DNA of 51,943 nt from Saccoglossus kowalevskii (lineage: Eukaryota; Hemichordata; Enteropneusta; Harrimaniidae): NCBI RefSeq assembly GCF_000003605.2, contig NW_003140815.1:292886-344828 (forward strand). The letters are read 5' to 3'. The notes beneath the pieces are model-generated. The model was not told the DNA's origin. It searched no databases and was given only the letters and a program-made list of their open reading frames with translations. The position numbers were made by a program, and so were the translations under genes. Shown here piece by piece: positions 34,401-43,897 of the stretch (its first letter is position 1; every line of letters starts with the position of its first letter).

Positions 34401-37065
34401 AGCAAAATGTATTTATCAGCAGATATAAGACCTTTCTGGCTAAAATTAGCATATTTGGTGGGAAATTAGCATATTTGGTGGGAAATTAGCATATTTGGTG
34501 GGAAATTAGCATATTTGGTGGAAAATTAGCATATTTGGTGGGAAATTAGCATATTTGGTGGGAAATTAGCATATTTGGCGGGAAATAATAACTGAGCATA
34601 AGCTTTTACTTTGATTTTCAAGATAATTAATTTTCATTTTTTTTTTCTTTTCTAAAATTCTTCTTCACAAAAAAGCTGTGGCTCACACATTTTTTTTTTT
34701 AAGTCTTAATTAGTAATCATAGGAACATTCCTTACCTGCGTTTTTCTTATTCTAATATCTGCAGATGACTTTATATCTTCCTGTTCTATACCGCTTTCAA
34801 TAACTACAAATAAACAGTAGTTACAACAATCATTATAAAATCTAGAAAAATTCTATAACCATAGCAACAGTTGAAATTAACATTAACATTACTAACTCTA
34901 AAATTAACAGCACAAACTACAACTACACACAATATTACTTATTCCTTTATATTTAACCAGGTTTTCTTCAAAGTTATGGGTGTCCTATATAAAAAGGTCA
35001 ATAACATTTATTCGTTTTCCATACATGTAACTCATAGTACCAACTGAATCCAGCAGACTTCCAGCAAATTTTGTTAATTTAAGAGAAAAATCCACATGTT
35101 TGAATGTTTGGGAACCAAAATAATTCCCGTTTTCTATTTTTGTTTTTGATTTTTATTAGAACAATATGGACATCATATTTATTATTATTTTTTATACGTT
35201 ATGTACATGTACATCATGTAGACTCTAAATTGATGATAATGTACATAAAATTGTGGAAAGAACAATAAACTCCTAAATTTTTATTTGCACTGGGTTTAAT
35301 TTATCATTCAGCTTATCAGCGAAATACTCGCAAACAAAAATAAATCCAGCTTATTTAACATAGCTTTTTACAGAAGAATATTCTATCATTATATGCAGAG
35401 TGCCCTCTAGAGGCTGCTCAATATTTTTTTTTTGTCTTTTTGCAATTTGAAACAAATCAATCAAAATTTGCAGTGTATCTAGTGTATCTAACAAAGAATG
35501 ACGCTTGTTTTACTGATTTGGATTAAATTAACAAGCACAATGTACACATGTGACAATTTGCCTTTGTATAAATGCTGAATGATGCATTGAAACAACCATA
35601 TTGTGAAGGATTGAAAAATGAAAATAGAGGCCATATGGAATTCATTATCATTTTTTTTGTCATTGTGAGGAAAATTTTGACACACCATTTGCACCAAACA
35701 TAATTTATTAAATCATTTGACAGCCACATCCTATTTTATACACGGTTACTTTATCAGCCTTATTCTTTCTAAAAATTGACAGTATATATGACATTCAAAA
35801 TCTTTTTTGAAATGGGATTATTTTGTGAAACGTGACAATAGTCGACGTATACAGGGATAATTGGAATAACATCACAAAAACATTCATATAAAACCTTGAT
35901 GGATAAACTATAATTTCAAAATATATTGAAAATACACAAAAATGCACAAATATGACACAATTTTATCTCATTTTTGAGTACCGGTACACATAATGCTATT
36001 ATTACACTCTTGTCTGGTACACATACATGCATCCACTGTCTGTCCAATTTGTTGACACCACAGACATCCATATCTGGGACCTTTAAAGGCGTTTCACATA
36101 ATTCATAATTAGTTCTTTATCTAGACACTGAAAATATATCTTAATTTATGACCTACTGTAAAGGGGGTAATTATTCACTGGGTTTTAATTTTTCTTTTCG
36201 CTGACTGGTAAATGCGCTAAATTAAAACCCAGAGAATATGTCAAATTTAGCACAGAACACATTATCTAAATGATAAAACCATGAATTTAAAACCCACTGA
36301 ATATGCCTGAATTGGTAAATCAGTGAAATTTAAACCCAGTTAAAATTAGTCATTTTATAGTACCATGAAAATTAATCACTCTTAATCACCACGATAATTT
36401 AACACTTACAGTAAAGATACCTATACGAAAAATAATCTTGAGTGGTCCATTTTAAAGGGTGGAGGTCGTCACGCAGCGTGTCTTCAAATTTCATCTAAAC
36501 AGACATTATATTTTACACGCGTTGTGTACTTTGCTATGAGTCCCATATCGAACAGGACGTGGCGCGACGACCACCGCCCTTTAATAATATTTTTGTTTGT
36601 TTGCAGAATTGTAATTTATTATGTACAATCTGTAAAGATTTAGTTTGATTAATTAAAACAGGCATGTCCCTGTTATCTGGGTGTCAAGGCAACTGTAAAT
36701 GTCAAAATCTATAATCACAATTTGACGTCACATCTATATCATGCCAAATATCGCTTGCCCAACAATAATATGTAGCAAGCAGGCAATGTCTGGCAAGTGA
36801 GCGGCTTAGAGATTTAGTGAAAATAGAACCGACGTAACCTTAGAACATTGAAGCACGTGAGCTGCAGGCATCGAGAGTTATTATTAGTTCATGTATCAGT
36901 TGAGTGGGATTCAGGATAATGCTACTTATCGTTATTATCCGAAGAACATTCCTCGTATTCAGCAACAGAAATAAACATCACTGCACATACCCTTTAATTT
37001 TCCACGAACTTTGTTTGCGGTTTTCTTGATATCTGCCATGAGTTCTTCGAGTTCTTCCTTGACTT
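19332..37065 (-). CDS. STX1A: Syntaxin-1, 3' part of gene with two alternative membrane-anchor exons
   Basis: Plasma-membrane Q-SNARE (t-SNARE) that pairs with SNAP-25 and synaptobrevin for vesicle fusion. Exons in transcription order: 37065-36991, 34803-34736, 32416-32308, 31672-31599, 30805-30668, 30145-30035, then either 27438-27355 or 19409-19332. Together they encode the end of the Habc bundle ([20 protein letters not shown]), the linker ([40 protein letters not shown]), the SNARE helix ([20 protein letters not shown] to [20 protein letters not shown]), ARR, and a C-terminal anchor. All phases match. The SNARE core has the expected zero-layer Gln (EQQ/GEM region). Exons for the first ~75 residues are not found and lie upstream of the window or are unrecognised. 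Syntaxin-1 is assigned rather than syntaxin 2/3/4 because of the near-identical SNARE sequence; this is an inference for an invertebrate. Confidence 0.97.
19556..19740. mobile_element. MITE-like element, 'GGTCACACATCCTGG' family, copy 1
   Basis: Left end GACCCCAGAGGTCACACATC then CTGG; the right end reverse complemented is TGATCCCTAAAGGTCAAAGG then TCATCCTGG, a diverged inverted match. A better preserved copy lies at 33682-33966. Its right end creates TGACCTTTGACCT, a DR1-like pair of nuclear receptor half sites. Confidence 0.6.
20497..21035. repeat. Tandem duplication of about 280 bases with GGCCATTTTGAA module
   Basis: GGACATACCAAGTT at 20564 recurs at 20844, an offset of 280. Shared words in both units include CTGAGATCCAGTTC, TTTTAGCACTAAAATGGC, ATCATGAAACAAA and a GTGTGTG run. 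A further single copy in similar form is at 42971-43140. The element type is unknown. Confidence 0.8.
25652..25796. mobile_element. MITE with TTAA ends, family B, copy 1
   Basis: 145 bases from TTAAGGGGCGATGATCATCA to ..GGTGAACACCGCCCTTTAA. Related to 36452-36584: both share CATGTAAACA/CATCTAAACA-like interior, GTTGTGTACTTTG/ATTGTGTACGTCC and ATATCGAACA. Ends are inverted repeats TTAAAGGGCGGTG..; no coding capacity. Confidence 0.75.
26828..26878. promoter_or_regulatory. Cluster of DR1-like nuclear receptor half sites
   Basis: AGGTCAAAGGTAA at 26828-26840, then AGGTCAGAGGTCA at 26859-26871 followed by GAGGGCA. Direct repeats of AGGTCA with one-base spacing are the consensus for RXR, HNF4 and COUP-TF type receptors. 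Binding is not demonstrated; half sites also occur by chance. Confidence 0.35.
27355..27438 (-). CDS. STX1A: Syntaxin-1 proximal alternative last exon (anchor A)
   Basis: 28 codons with stop: [20 protein letters not shown] then GLSLGLN and TGA. Acceptor TTTTTTTATCTGCAG is preceded by a long pyrimidine tract, so this acceptor is strong. It joins 30035 in phase 0. Like anchor B it keeps KK and the ICC pair, but the rest of the helix and the luminal end differ. The pattern is that of mutually exclusive last exons, as known for C. elegans unc-64 and vertebrate STX2/STX3. Confidence 0.95.
   Translation of the reverse strand, partial: KKFLIVICCIILLGVIALIIGLSLGLN
27439..30034 (-). other. Syntaxin intron before the alternative last exons
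   Basis: Begins with the strong donor GTAAGTC after AGG. It contains the MITE at 29257-29402 and otherwise AT-rich sequence without recognised exons. Confidence 0.8.
29257..29402. mobile_element. MITE with TTAA ends, family A, copy 2
   Basis: 146 bases from TTAAAGCGAGAGAGTCGTCA to GACGACCATCCAGCTTTAA. Terminal inverted repeats of about 24 bases match copy 1 at 12233-12376. The interior is shared too (CGCATGCGTCAGATGGC). TTAA is present at both outer ends. Confidence 0.85.
30035..30145 (-). CDS. STX1A: Syntaxin-1 exon: C-terminal half of SNARE helix
   Basis: 37 codons, phase 0 to phase 0: [20 protein letters not shown] then [17 protein letters not shown]. It covers the second half of the SNARE motif to the basic juxtamembrane linker. 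Acceptor ATTAATAG is pyrimidine-poor; donor GTAAGTC is strong. It feeds both alternative anchors. Confidence 0.98.
30146..30667 (-). other. Syntaxin intron with CTCF-like tandem array
   Basis: GT-AG intron of 522 bases with donor GTACGTA. A five-copy 31-base array at 30409-30563 is its only notable content. Confidence 0.85.
30409..30563. repeat. Five-copy 31-bp tandem array with CTCF-like core
   Basis: CCACTAGGTGGCAC starts at 30444 and 30537, CCACTAGGTGGCGC at 30475 and a diverged CCACAAGATGGG at 30506, exactly 31 bases apart. A degenerate first copy (TCATAGATGGCGCA) sits at 30413. CCACTAGGTGGC fits the bilaterian CTCF core CCASYAGRKGGC at every position. Confidence 0.85.
30668..30805 (-). 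CDS. STX1A: Syntaxin-1 exon: N-terminal half of SNARE helix
   Basis: 46 codons in phase 0: [20 protein letters not shown] then [20 protein letters not shown] and [26 protein letters not shown] is the syntaxin SNARE signature, and the final Gln residues lie at the ionic zero layer region. Acceptor TTCTTAACAG, donor GTACGT. Confidence 0.98.
30806..31598 (-). other. Syntaxin intron with MITE copies
   Basis: Contains the element at 31219-31414. A probable degraded family B copy is at about 30890-31014 (TTCAAATTTCATG, TATATCGAACA, then CTTTAA). No exon recognised. Confidence 0.75.
31219..31414. mobile_element. MITE-like foldback element, 'AATACTTTATTTTCGC' family, copy 2
   Basis: Starts TACTGTAGAATACTTTATTT and ends ATAGTATTTGACAGTA, an imperfect inverted repeat. 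The interior matches copy 1 at 631-804 in the same orientation (TATATTTCACATT, AAATAAATTCCATACAAA, AAAAGCCTTTTCAG). Confidence 0.85.
31599..31672 (-). CDS. STX1A: Syntaxin-1 exon: linker before SNARE motif
   Basis: Two bases completing Thr (A|CT), then [20 protein letters not shown] and FTSG, phase 0. [14 protein letters not shown] is diagnostic of syntaxin-1 type proteins. Acceptor TTATTTACAG, donor GTAAGA. Confidence 0.98.
31673..32307 (-). other. Syntaxin intron
   Basis: GT-AG intron with donor GTGAGT. Contains ACCACTAGAGGGCAGTA at 32003-32019, a perfect CTCF-like core, and a C-run at about 32201-32213. No exon seen. Confidence 0.8.
32308..32416 (-). CDS. STX1A: Syntaxin-1 exon: Habc-SNARE linker
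   Basis: 36 codons plus one base: [20 protein letters not shown] then [16 protein letters not shown]. It encodes the end of Hc and the conserved [13 protein letters not shown] motif. Acceptor is TCTCATAG, donor GTGAGTA; phase 0 to phase 1, agreeing with both neighbours. A + strand open frame overlapping it (32197-32577) is a shadow. Confidence 0.97.
32787..32998. mobile_element. MITE-like foldback element, 'AATACTTTATTTTCGC' family, copy 3 (inverted)
   Basis: Starts AACTGTAAAGTACTTTATTT and ends AAATAAAGTATTTCACAGTA. The interior is in the opposite orientation to copies 1 and 2 (TTTTGTATGGAATTTATTTT instead of the reverse complement). The inner repeat GAATTAATTTTCGCT occurs near both ends. 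Confidence 0.85.
33493..33545. repeat. 10-bp tandem repeat, ACATGGCAAC x5
   Basis: Five perfect adjacent copies followed by a partial ACA. No other feature overlaps. Confidence 0.95.
33682..33966. mobile_element. MITE-like element, 'GGTCACACATCCTGG' family, copy 2
   Basis: Left end ACCCTAAAAGGTCACACATC then CTGG; the right end reverse complemented is TTGACCCCAAAAGGTCACAC then ATCCTGG. The inverted repeats are about 26 bases with one or two mismatches and span 285 bases. A related copy is at 19556-19740. Confidence 0.8.
34443..34582. repeat. 20-bp tandem repeat, AAATTAGCATATTTGGTGGG x7
   Basis: Seven adjacent copies totalling exactly 140 bases. One has GTGGA for GTGGG and the last has GGCGGG. 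It lies about 150 bases past the donor of exon 34736-34803 on the - strand. Confidence 0.95.
34736..34803 (-). CDS. STX1A: Syntaxin-1 exon: Hb-Hc region
   Basis: Two bases completing Val (G|TT), then [20 protein letters not shown] and TQ, phase 0. [11 protein letters not shown] is a conserved syntaxin-1 motif. Acceptor ATTTGTAG, donor GTAAGG. Confidence 0.97.
36154..36362. mobile_element. Foldback element with TACTRTAAA ends
   Basis: Starts TACTGTAAAGGGGGTAATTA and ends, reverse complemented, TACTATAAAATGACTAATTT. AAACCCAGT/ACTGGGTTT words occur in inverted pairs inside. It resembles the 'AATACTTTATTTTCGC' family in design but not in sequence. Confidence 0.6.
36452..36584. mobile_element. 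MITE with TTAA ends, family B, copy 2
   Basis: 133 bases from TTAAAGGGTGGAGGTCGTCA to GCGACGACCACCGCCCTTTAA (inverted repeats of about 20 bases). Interior words are shared with 25652-25796. TTAA lies at both outer ends, as in family A, and both families carry GTCGTC in their ends, so they may be related. Confidence 0.8.
36991..37065 (-). CDS. STX1A: Syntaxin-1 exon: Hb helix
   Basis: Two bases of a split codon (probably Glu), then [20 protein letters not shown] and GKLK plus one base. [17 protein letters not shown] is a syntaxin-1 hallmark. Acceptor TTATCGTTGCAG, donor GTATGTG. This is the most 5' syntaxin exon that can be recognised in the window. Confidence 0.97.
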
Positions 37066-37419
37066 CTGCAACGATAAAAATCACACAATTATTAATTCCC
37101 TCAAAATTCTGGTGCCATAATTTGAAAATTGTTTCTTTTTGATATCATTTCCCACTAAGGTAAGCCATGTTTTGATATAAATCATATTTGTTCAAAAGAT
37201 TATTATCACAGGAAGTATAACGTCACATACATGAATGCAAATTTAGTGAATTTAATCATAATTTAGGTAAACAATCATAAGTCGTTAAGTGTTCATATAC
37301 AAGTGACAACAATTTACTTAGAAATTCAAGTGGATCCGGATAAGGTCACTATGACCCTGACAAGCCTGTCTTGTGCACACAATGCATTAACCATAATTTA
37401 CTGTGAATGCAAGAAAGAA

Positions 37420-37477
37420 NNNNNNNNNNNNNNNNNNNNNNNNNNNNNNNNNNNNNNNNNNNNNNNNNNNNNNNNNN
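37420..37477. other. Assembly gap (58 N) inside an inverted repeat
   Basis: 58 unknown bases. The flanks are inverted: TTTACTGTGAATGCA on the left and TGCATTCACAGTATT on the right, about 75 bases apart through the gap. This probably marks a foldback element whose hairpin hindered sequencing. Confidence 0.95.
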
Positions 37478-40400
37478 TCATGCATTCACAGTATTAAATA
37501 CAAATAATCTCACTCATTCATTCACTCATTGTAATTCTCTTTCCCTTCGACTTTTATTTCACAATTAGGCCAGACTTTTATTATCCGTTGTTTCGCAAAC
37601 CTGCCAAATGAACAGGAGCAGAGAATAAAATTGAAATCAAATTTTATTTCAGCATAATTTCTCGCACCCGCCGACTTGTAAGCGCAAAAAATTGCTAAAA
37701 AAATATTATTTTAATCTTCATTTTTTTTACTGCCTGCCGCCTAACAAATCCAAGTTTAAAGTACCGAAGTCTCGCGCAGATGAGAAACAAGGTTAAACAT
37801 GGAATAAAATTTTATTTCATTTCTTCTTTCCGATCAATGATCTCACTTACAATTCTTTGAGAATCACACAAATGTAATCGAAAAAAAGAAGTCTGGTCTT
37901 ATAAACAACTCTTCTTGAATTGGTAACCACCAACAGTAAATACTAAAAACCTACCGGTACCATAACTACCAAAAGATGAGGATTATGACACAAAAAAAAA
38001 ATATTCATGCCTCTTGTCATTACGCACATATCACCACAAAATATGTTTTTATTTAGAGTTAAAAAAAAAAAAAATGCAAAAAAATCCAATTTTCATAAAA
38101 AATCTAAACTGAACCACAATTTTGTAAAACACATTTGACCCGATTTATTCTTATTCTTGGTAAATCATCCTTTGGTGATTTACATGAAGGAAGTAAAGTC
38201 AATTAAGGCCACACTAAAATGACCCACTTCTCATTTTAGAATCATATGCGCATAACCTCTCAAGTACATCAGTAACTATGGCGATGCAATTATGATGATT
38301 AAGACGGATACATGTATCAATGACGTCATATTAATAAATATGAAGATAGAATTTTACGATTGTTTTCAGGATTTCATGCCAGCTGGGCTGGTCGAATAAA
38401 GGTTAATAAATGTAGCAAAGAAGCTCAATTATTTTAAATCCTTGTAATAAATGTACTGATCCAAAATGACCTCTGTAGTGCCAAATGAAAACACATGAGT
38501 TGAAATATTAGGATGTTATGCCAAGCATATGTATATACAGTTGATAAAATTAATCAGCCAAAAATTTATTTTTCTATCTATTTGCATGCTATTATCATAA
38601 ATATATGCCAAGTCACATGACATATCACCATGCATTTACTTATTCGGTGCCACAAATGTAATTACAAAATATGAACAAATTGGTGAAAAATGCTCATGCC
38701 CCGTAAAACAACAAGGGAAAAACAGAGTATAGTTCTTAGTTTATTTATTTGATACATCATGCTGATTTACAACAGATTTGTTTTGAATTCAAAGCATGTA
38801 TCAGTAAGATTTCTATAATGTCCCCTCAACTTTGACCCAAAACATGGTACTAAATTTGAGTTAGTCAAAGAGAGACCTTAAGACGGAATAGACTATTACA
38901 GTGAGTTCTCTAGGATTTGTCGTATTAAACAGACTTTTAACCGAGACAAATTGTTTAAAGTAGATTCCGTGTTACGAGTATTAAATACTGAACATGGCGA
39001 TTAACGTCACACAAAGTTGGGTACTGTGTTTACGGTCAACAATGACAGTTGTGGAATTTCAGTCTTCAGTCTTTAGCCAAATTGCATTAAATAAACATTC
39101 AAGTCACCACATAATACGTGTAGCTAAAGAAAAAAAAAAGCTGTGATATGAAAGAAACTCCCTGCGGTTCCCTCCATTCATCTATCACACATTTAGCATT
39201 CAGACGACAGTCTGGCACGCATACAAAAATCAATCTGAAGTTTAGGCCATCAAATTATTTCCGTGAGAATGCAAATCAGAATCCGTGAATGATGCTAGAA
39301 GTGGCATCATATCGCATTGAAAAGAAATGCTTACATGTATATTTCAAATCTGATTTCGAAATTTACACTATAGCGTATCTTATATTTCCTCGTTCTATAA
39401 TCATGTAAAGAATTTGTATTTCGGTACCCGAACAAACGTTTATAATTGAGAAATTTTCAGTAAAACAACCAGTATTGTAGCTCTAAATTTCTATGACAGC
39501 ACGACATACATGTATATATTAACACATACACGATACGAGAATTCAGTTTGTCCCAGAAAAGATTAATTATTCTTGTACTGTGAGTTGACACACTAGACAT
39601 ATCGAATAAGTCTATTTGACTGACTGATGCATCCATTATGTATCAGAACAAACTAACGTAGTTAGATCAGTTTACTGATCTGTAATGGCAGATTGAAGTG
39701 ATTGTTCACTGCTCGCAGTCACGTCCTACTTTTGCCATGAACTTAAGGTTGTTCATGGGCATTCAGTCTAATAAATACTGATGGATATTTATTATAAATT
39801 TTACATAATTGTTAAATTAGACACAAGTTATCAACCTTTCAGATTTTTACCAAATTCAAAATATTGTTTGGGAGAAAAAAAATGCAAAGACAGGCATTTT
39901 TTGGAACAACTATATGTACACATATAAAACCAAATATGATTTTTTTTTCACAACTTGTAACAGAAGAAAGTTTTGAAATACGATGAGACCCTTTTACTAT
40001 GGCAACCAATGGTAAAATGAATAAAAAATATTGGGGGGTTACACAGATTTTGCTGAGTTTTTCTCCAGACAGCAACAAAAGTTCACTTACACACTAAATG
40101 ATTGAAAACCATTTTTTGTATCCACACCAATTAAAAGCTTTATAAAGTGAAATGCATTGATTTAAAATATAATAATAATTTATATCTTTAAAAAGTTGTA
40201 TATTATTATTGACATGAATTTTAATATTGTTCAATTTTTTTCTACAAGAAACATTTAATTTAATATAAAGTGCCAATTTTATAACAATGAGAAGTTCTCT
40301 CCCACAATGCATTGCAGTAGTGAAATGCATCAATTTTTTTTTGTTAAACATTTTATGTACATATTCAGTATTAAGTGACTTCCCAGTTTTAAAATGCATC

Positions 40401-41529
40401 ATTAACCATTTCACCACCAGACTTTCTCACCCAAATTTTCTTGCACTTTTTTTTTAAATTCGTGAATATTTCTGGAAATTAACCATAATTTTGGAGCCAA
40501 CAGACAGTTTTCAGTTTTTACTCAAAAAAATTGGCTATTTTTGTCTCAATCTTTTGGATGAAAGTGCAAACTATAAACTATTTTCTGATAAAAACAGGGA
40601 ACTGTTGGTGAAACTGTTAATACCTTCAATGTAGCATGTTTTTATGTAAAACAAATGTTTTTGGTTCACATTTTAAGGCGACTATTAAGCTATAAATGGT
40701 GCATGCACATTATGTGGTTTGTTTGAAATTTATTTCACTACAGGAAAAAATCAATCAATACATGAATTTATGAAGTATGCTTTAAAAGATATTGATTGGC
40801 CCATTAACAGCGATTCATACGGTATAGCAGACCAAGAAATACATTCAAGGGGCCATCTACAAAGTTTACACAAACATTATGCCAGGTATCGTGTTCACAG
40901 CTCTTTTTGTGTTCAAAAACGAAAAAAAAAAAAAAAAGCTTAATTGATAGAAAAGCTGTCACACAACAATCCAGAAAAGAAGATAACAAAATGGCAAACA
41001 GTCGGCCATATTTTATAGCCTGAAAATGCAAATTACTAACATGCCTGTATATATGCTATGTAGGCCAATAGTTTCTAGGAAACAGAGATTAATAGGAATG
41101 ACTTGGGGTGGGGTGGCACCGGGGTGGGGTTGTAATAGTGAATAAGGATGCTATAAATAATGATTCTATAAAATATGATGAATCTCACTACGTTATTTTT
41201 GGCAGAAAAAAAGAAACAGATATGCATGTAGCGCCACCTGCAGTAGACAGATTTAACCAATGTTCAACACTGACAGCATTTTTTCTATTCTTTTCTGTAC
41301 AGTATCATTTACATTGTTTGTCACCACAAAATATTCAATGAAGGAAAAAATCAATATTTATTTATCGTCAGTTTCTATCAGCACAATTGAAAGTGACAGC
41401 CACACATGGGATAATTTTACAACATTATGAAAACTCAACATGCTTCTTTTGGTTTATTTTTTTTCAGCGATATATCATTACCGACACAGCTACATTTATG
41501 TTTTCTAGTTGTGTGTGTGAAATCATAAT

Positions 41530-41758
41530 GATGTAACTATGAAGACCCCCTAGCCAACAAAACACGTCATAGAGACCAGGATGTAACTATGAGGACTCCC
41601 TAAGCCAATAAAGCATATCAAAGACGCAAGGATGTTACTATGACCCCCTAAGCCCACACAGCATATCAATATGGAATAATGACCCTCTAAGCCCACACAG
41701 CATATCAATATGGAATAATGACCCTCTAAGCCCACAAAGCATGTCAATATGGAATAAG
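41530..41758. repeat. Minisatellite of 39-bp and ~57-bp related units
   Basis: GACCCYCTAAGCCCACA units start at 41642, 41681 and 41720 with period 39. Two longer, more diverged units with TAGCCAACAAAACACGTCA and AAGCCAATAAAGCATATCA precede them. Confidence 0.9.
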
Positions 41759-42511
41759 GGTCCCCAAAGATGTTTTATTTCCAGTGAATTAAATCTGACA
41801 TATAATCAGTAAATTTACATAATCCTAACAAGATTGGCATCTGATTATAATGTGATTAAATCATGCAACGACTTTGTTACTTGGTAAATAAATGAGTAGA
41901 AATACATAATGCTTTCCCATACGATTTGGAGGACACACTATTTCAAAACTACAATCAAGTGTTTCTTTTATCAAAGTTAAAGTTTATGCATACACAAACA
42001 AACTGTAATATAAAGACCACAAAAAGAGAAACAGTTTGTAGTCAATTCTGTTTTCCAAAATCTAAATATATTTTTTATTCTAAAACTGTCATTAAATGTT
42101 TGATTTTTTTTTCATTATTTCTAAAATTACCAGTATGTAGAAAACAAGGAAGCTGTGACACCCATGATGAAAAAATATCAATATTTGTTTTCTGGCCAAA
42201 AAAGTTTCCATAAAATTTGAGTATTAATACATAATATTTACTATTTGTAATAACCTGTGATACACATGCGTGTCTAGCTACAGATTTTATAATTTTATTC
42301 CTGGAATGTACGAGGAATGTGTCACATTTTGTTTTACAAAAATTTCAAATCTGTAACTGTGATAATTATTATTATTATACATCTGTCACCGTATCTCCAT
42401 AATTTACAGCGTACCACAATTTTGTGGTAATGCACAGGTTACCTAATTAGTGAATGAAATTCAAAGCGTGGAAGTTTCAATAATTGTTGGCATCTTCCAC
42501 AGTTCTGGGCT

Positions 42512-42847
42512 TTATACAATGAACGCTTAGCTGACTTATACAATGAACGCTTAGCTGACTTATACAATGAACGCTTAGCTGACTTATACAATGAACGCTT
42601 AGCTGACTTATACAATGAACGCTTAGCTGACTTATACAATGAACACTTAGCTGACTTATACAATGAACGCTTAGCTGACTTATACAATGAACACTTAGCT
42701 GACTTATACAATGAACGCTTAGCTGACTTATACAATGAACGCTTAGCTGACTTATACAATGAACACTTAGCTGACTTATACAATGAACGCTTAGCTGACT
42801 TATACAATGAACGCTTAGCTGACTTATACAATGAACGCTTAGATGAC
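42512..42847. repeat. 24-bp minisatellite, 14 exact units
   Basis: TTATACAATGAACGCTTAGC plus TGAC is repeated 14 times over 336 bases. Units 6, 8 and 11 differ only by ACG to ACA, and the last unit has one C to A. Because 24 is a multiple of three and the unit lacks stops in some frames, long open frames arise on the - strand (42439-42962). They have no other sign of being genes. Confidence 0.95.
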
Positions 42848-42970
42848 TGGTTTGATAAGATGTACATGAACAAGTAATTGCATAGTCCCTAAGTTTCTCA
42901 ATATAAAATATAAAACATGTACGGTCAAAGCAAGTTACAGATATGGATCCAGAAAAATGCATTCCTTAAA

Positions 42971-43140
42971 ACAAAAAGGCCACCAGTCGGCCATTTTGAA
43001 GTCAATCTGAAAAACAAAATGATGTGCATCAAAATCTCATAACGTACCAAGTTTGAACGATATTCGTTAATGAGATCCGGTTCCGGAATAGCAGAAATGC
43101 TTGATTGTGATGAATTTTTAACCTTAAAATGAGACAGAAC
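42971..43140. repeat. Diverged copy of the 20497-21035 repeat
   Basis: Begins AAAAAGGCCACCAGTCGGCC then ATTTTGAA, continues with AATGATGTGCATCAA, ACGTACCAAGTTTGAA, GAGATCCGGTTCCGGAAT and GCTTGATTGTGATGAATTTT. All have counterparts in the same order in the tandem pair near 20500. Confidence 0.8.
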
Positions 43141-43533
43141 CTTCAATAAAGGAAATACGTCAACACTCCAATCGTGACCTACCGGTACATTTAACGCCCA
43201 CTCATGGCACAGCTTACACTCTGCCTCACATTTTGACCTTACAATACCCCCAAAGTGAGATTAAAAGAACTTTGATTCATACTTTCCAGTGTGAATTAAC
43301 CATGGTAACTAAAATCACTAATAGTGATTCCTCTCCTGTGAAGTTTGAACACTTGACCTCCGACCTTAAAAGTCAGGCACATCGAGAGCCTTAATTACAA
43401 AACCTTTACAAGTTTAAACACAAACTGAATGGTTGAAGATGTGTTTTTTTATACCATTGTAATTTTTTTTTTCTTTTTGTCAGTTTCCAGAAAATAGACT
43501 TGTGTCGCATGTACCACAGACCTACTCTCCAGA

Positions 43534-43610
43534 GCGGACATCTGGGTGTTTTCAATGCCTGACAACCACAACCAATGAAAACAGTCAAAAACTTCAGAGA
43601 ATATGGTCTA
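43534..43610. repeat. Interspersed repeat, 'GCGGACATCYGGG' family, copy 2
   Basis: GCGGACATCTGGGTGTTTTC then CTGACAACC and AATGAAAACAGTCAAAAAC, parallel to 16345-16437. Confidence 0.55.
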
Positions 43611-43874
43611 TGTATGTATGTAATAAGCATGTATCAGTTATTTACAACCACTATGACCTTTCATAAGTAAGCCAAACAAAAAAAATGATTTTATCAATAA
43701 ATCTAATTGCATTTTTTTATTAAATTAATTTTTATTTATGCTATAAATTTATGATGAATGCTCAATTGAACCGGATTCCACACAGAGAAGTACGCTGATT
43801 CTGTTCTAAACATTATGAATTTCAGCATTCCCATGGTGTATCCTTGAAAAGAAAAGATGTATAACAAAGTACGC

Positions 43875-43897
43875 CGCGCATCGACCTCCGATGCGCG
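43875..43897. other. GC-rich hairpin
   Basis: Perfect 9-bp stem CGCGCATCG / CGATGCGCG with a five-base loop ACCTC, in AT-rich surroundings. No protein or RNA family recognised. Confidence 0.7.

Larger units (their letters stand above)
32417..34735 (-). other. Syntaxin intron rich in repeats
   Basis: Holds elements at 32787-32998 and 33682-33966 and tandem arrays at 33493-33545 and 34443-34582, each listed separately. Remaining sequence is AT-rich and non-coding. Confidence 0.8.
34804..36990 (-). other. Syntaxin intron
   Basis: Contains the foldback element 36154-36362 and the family B MITE 36452-36584. A CTCF-like GCCCTCTAGAGG lies at about 35402-35413. No exon was found between 34804 and 36990, and the splice phases on either side fit directly. 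Confidence 0.8.

Noticed and set aside
33493..34582. Short direct repeats considered as a CRISPR array
   Set aside because: The 10- and 20-bp units are directly adjacent without spacers, in animal DNA; they are simple minisatellites.
42439..42962. Long - strand open frames (144 and 161 codons) with 8-residue repeats
   Set aside because: They are produced by the 14 x 24-bp array. Both frames are equally open and the non-repeat ends show no protein similarity or start context.
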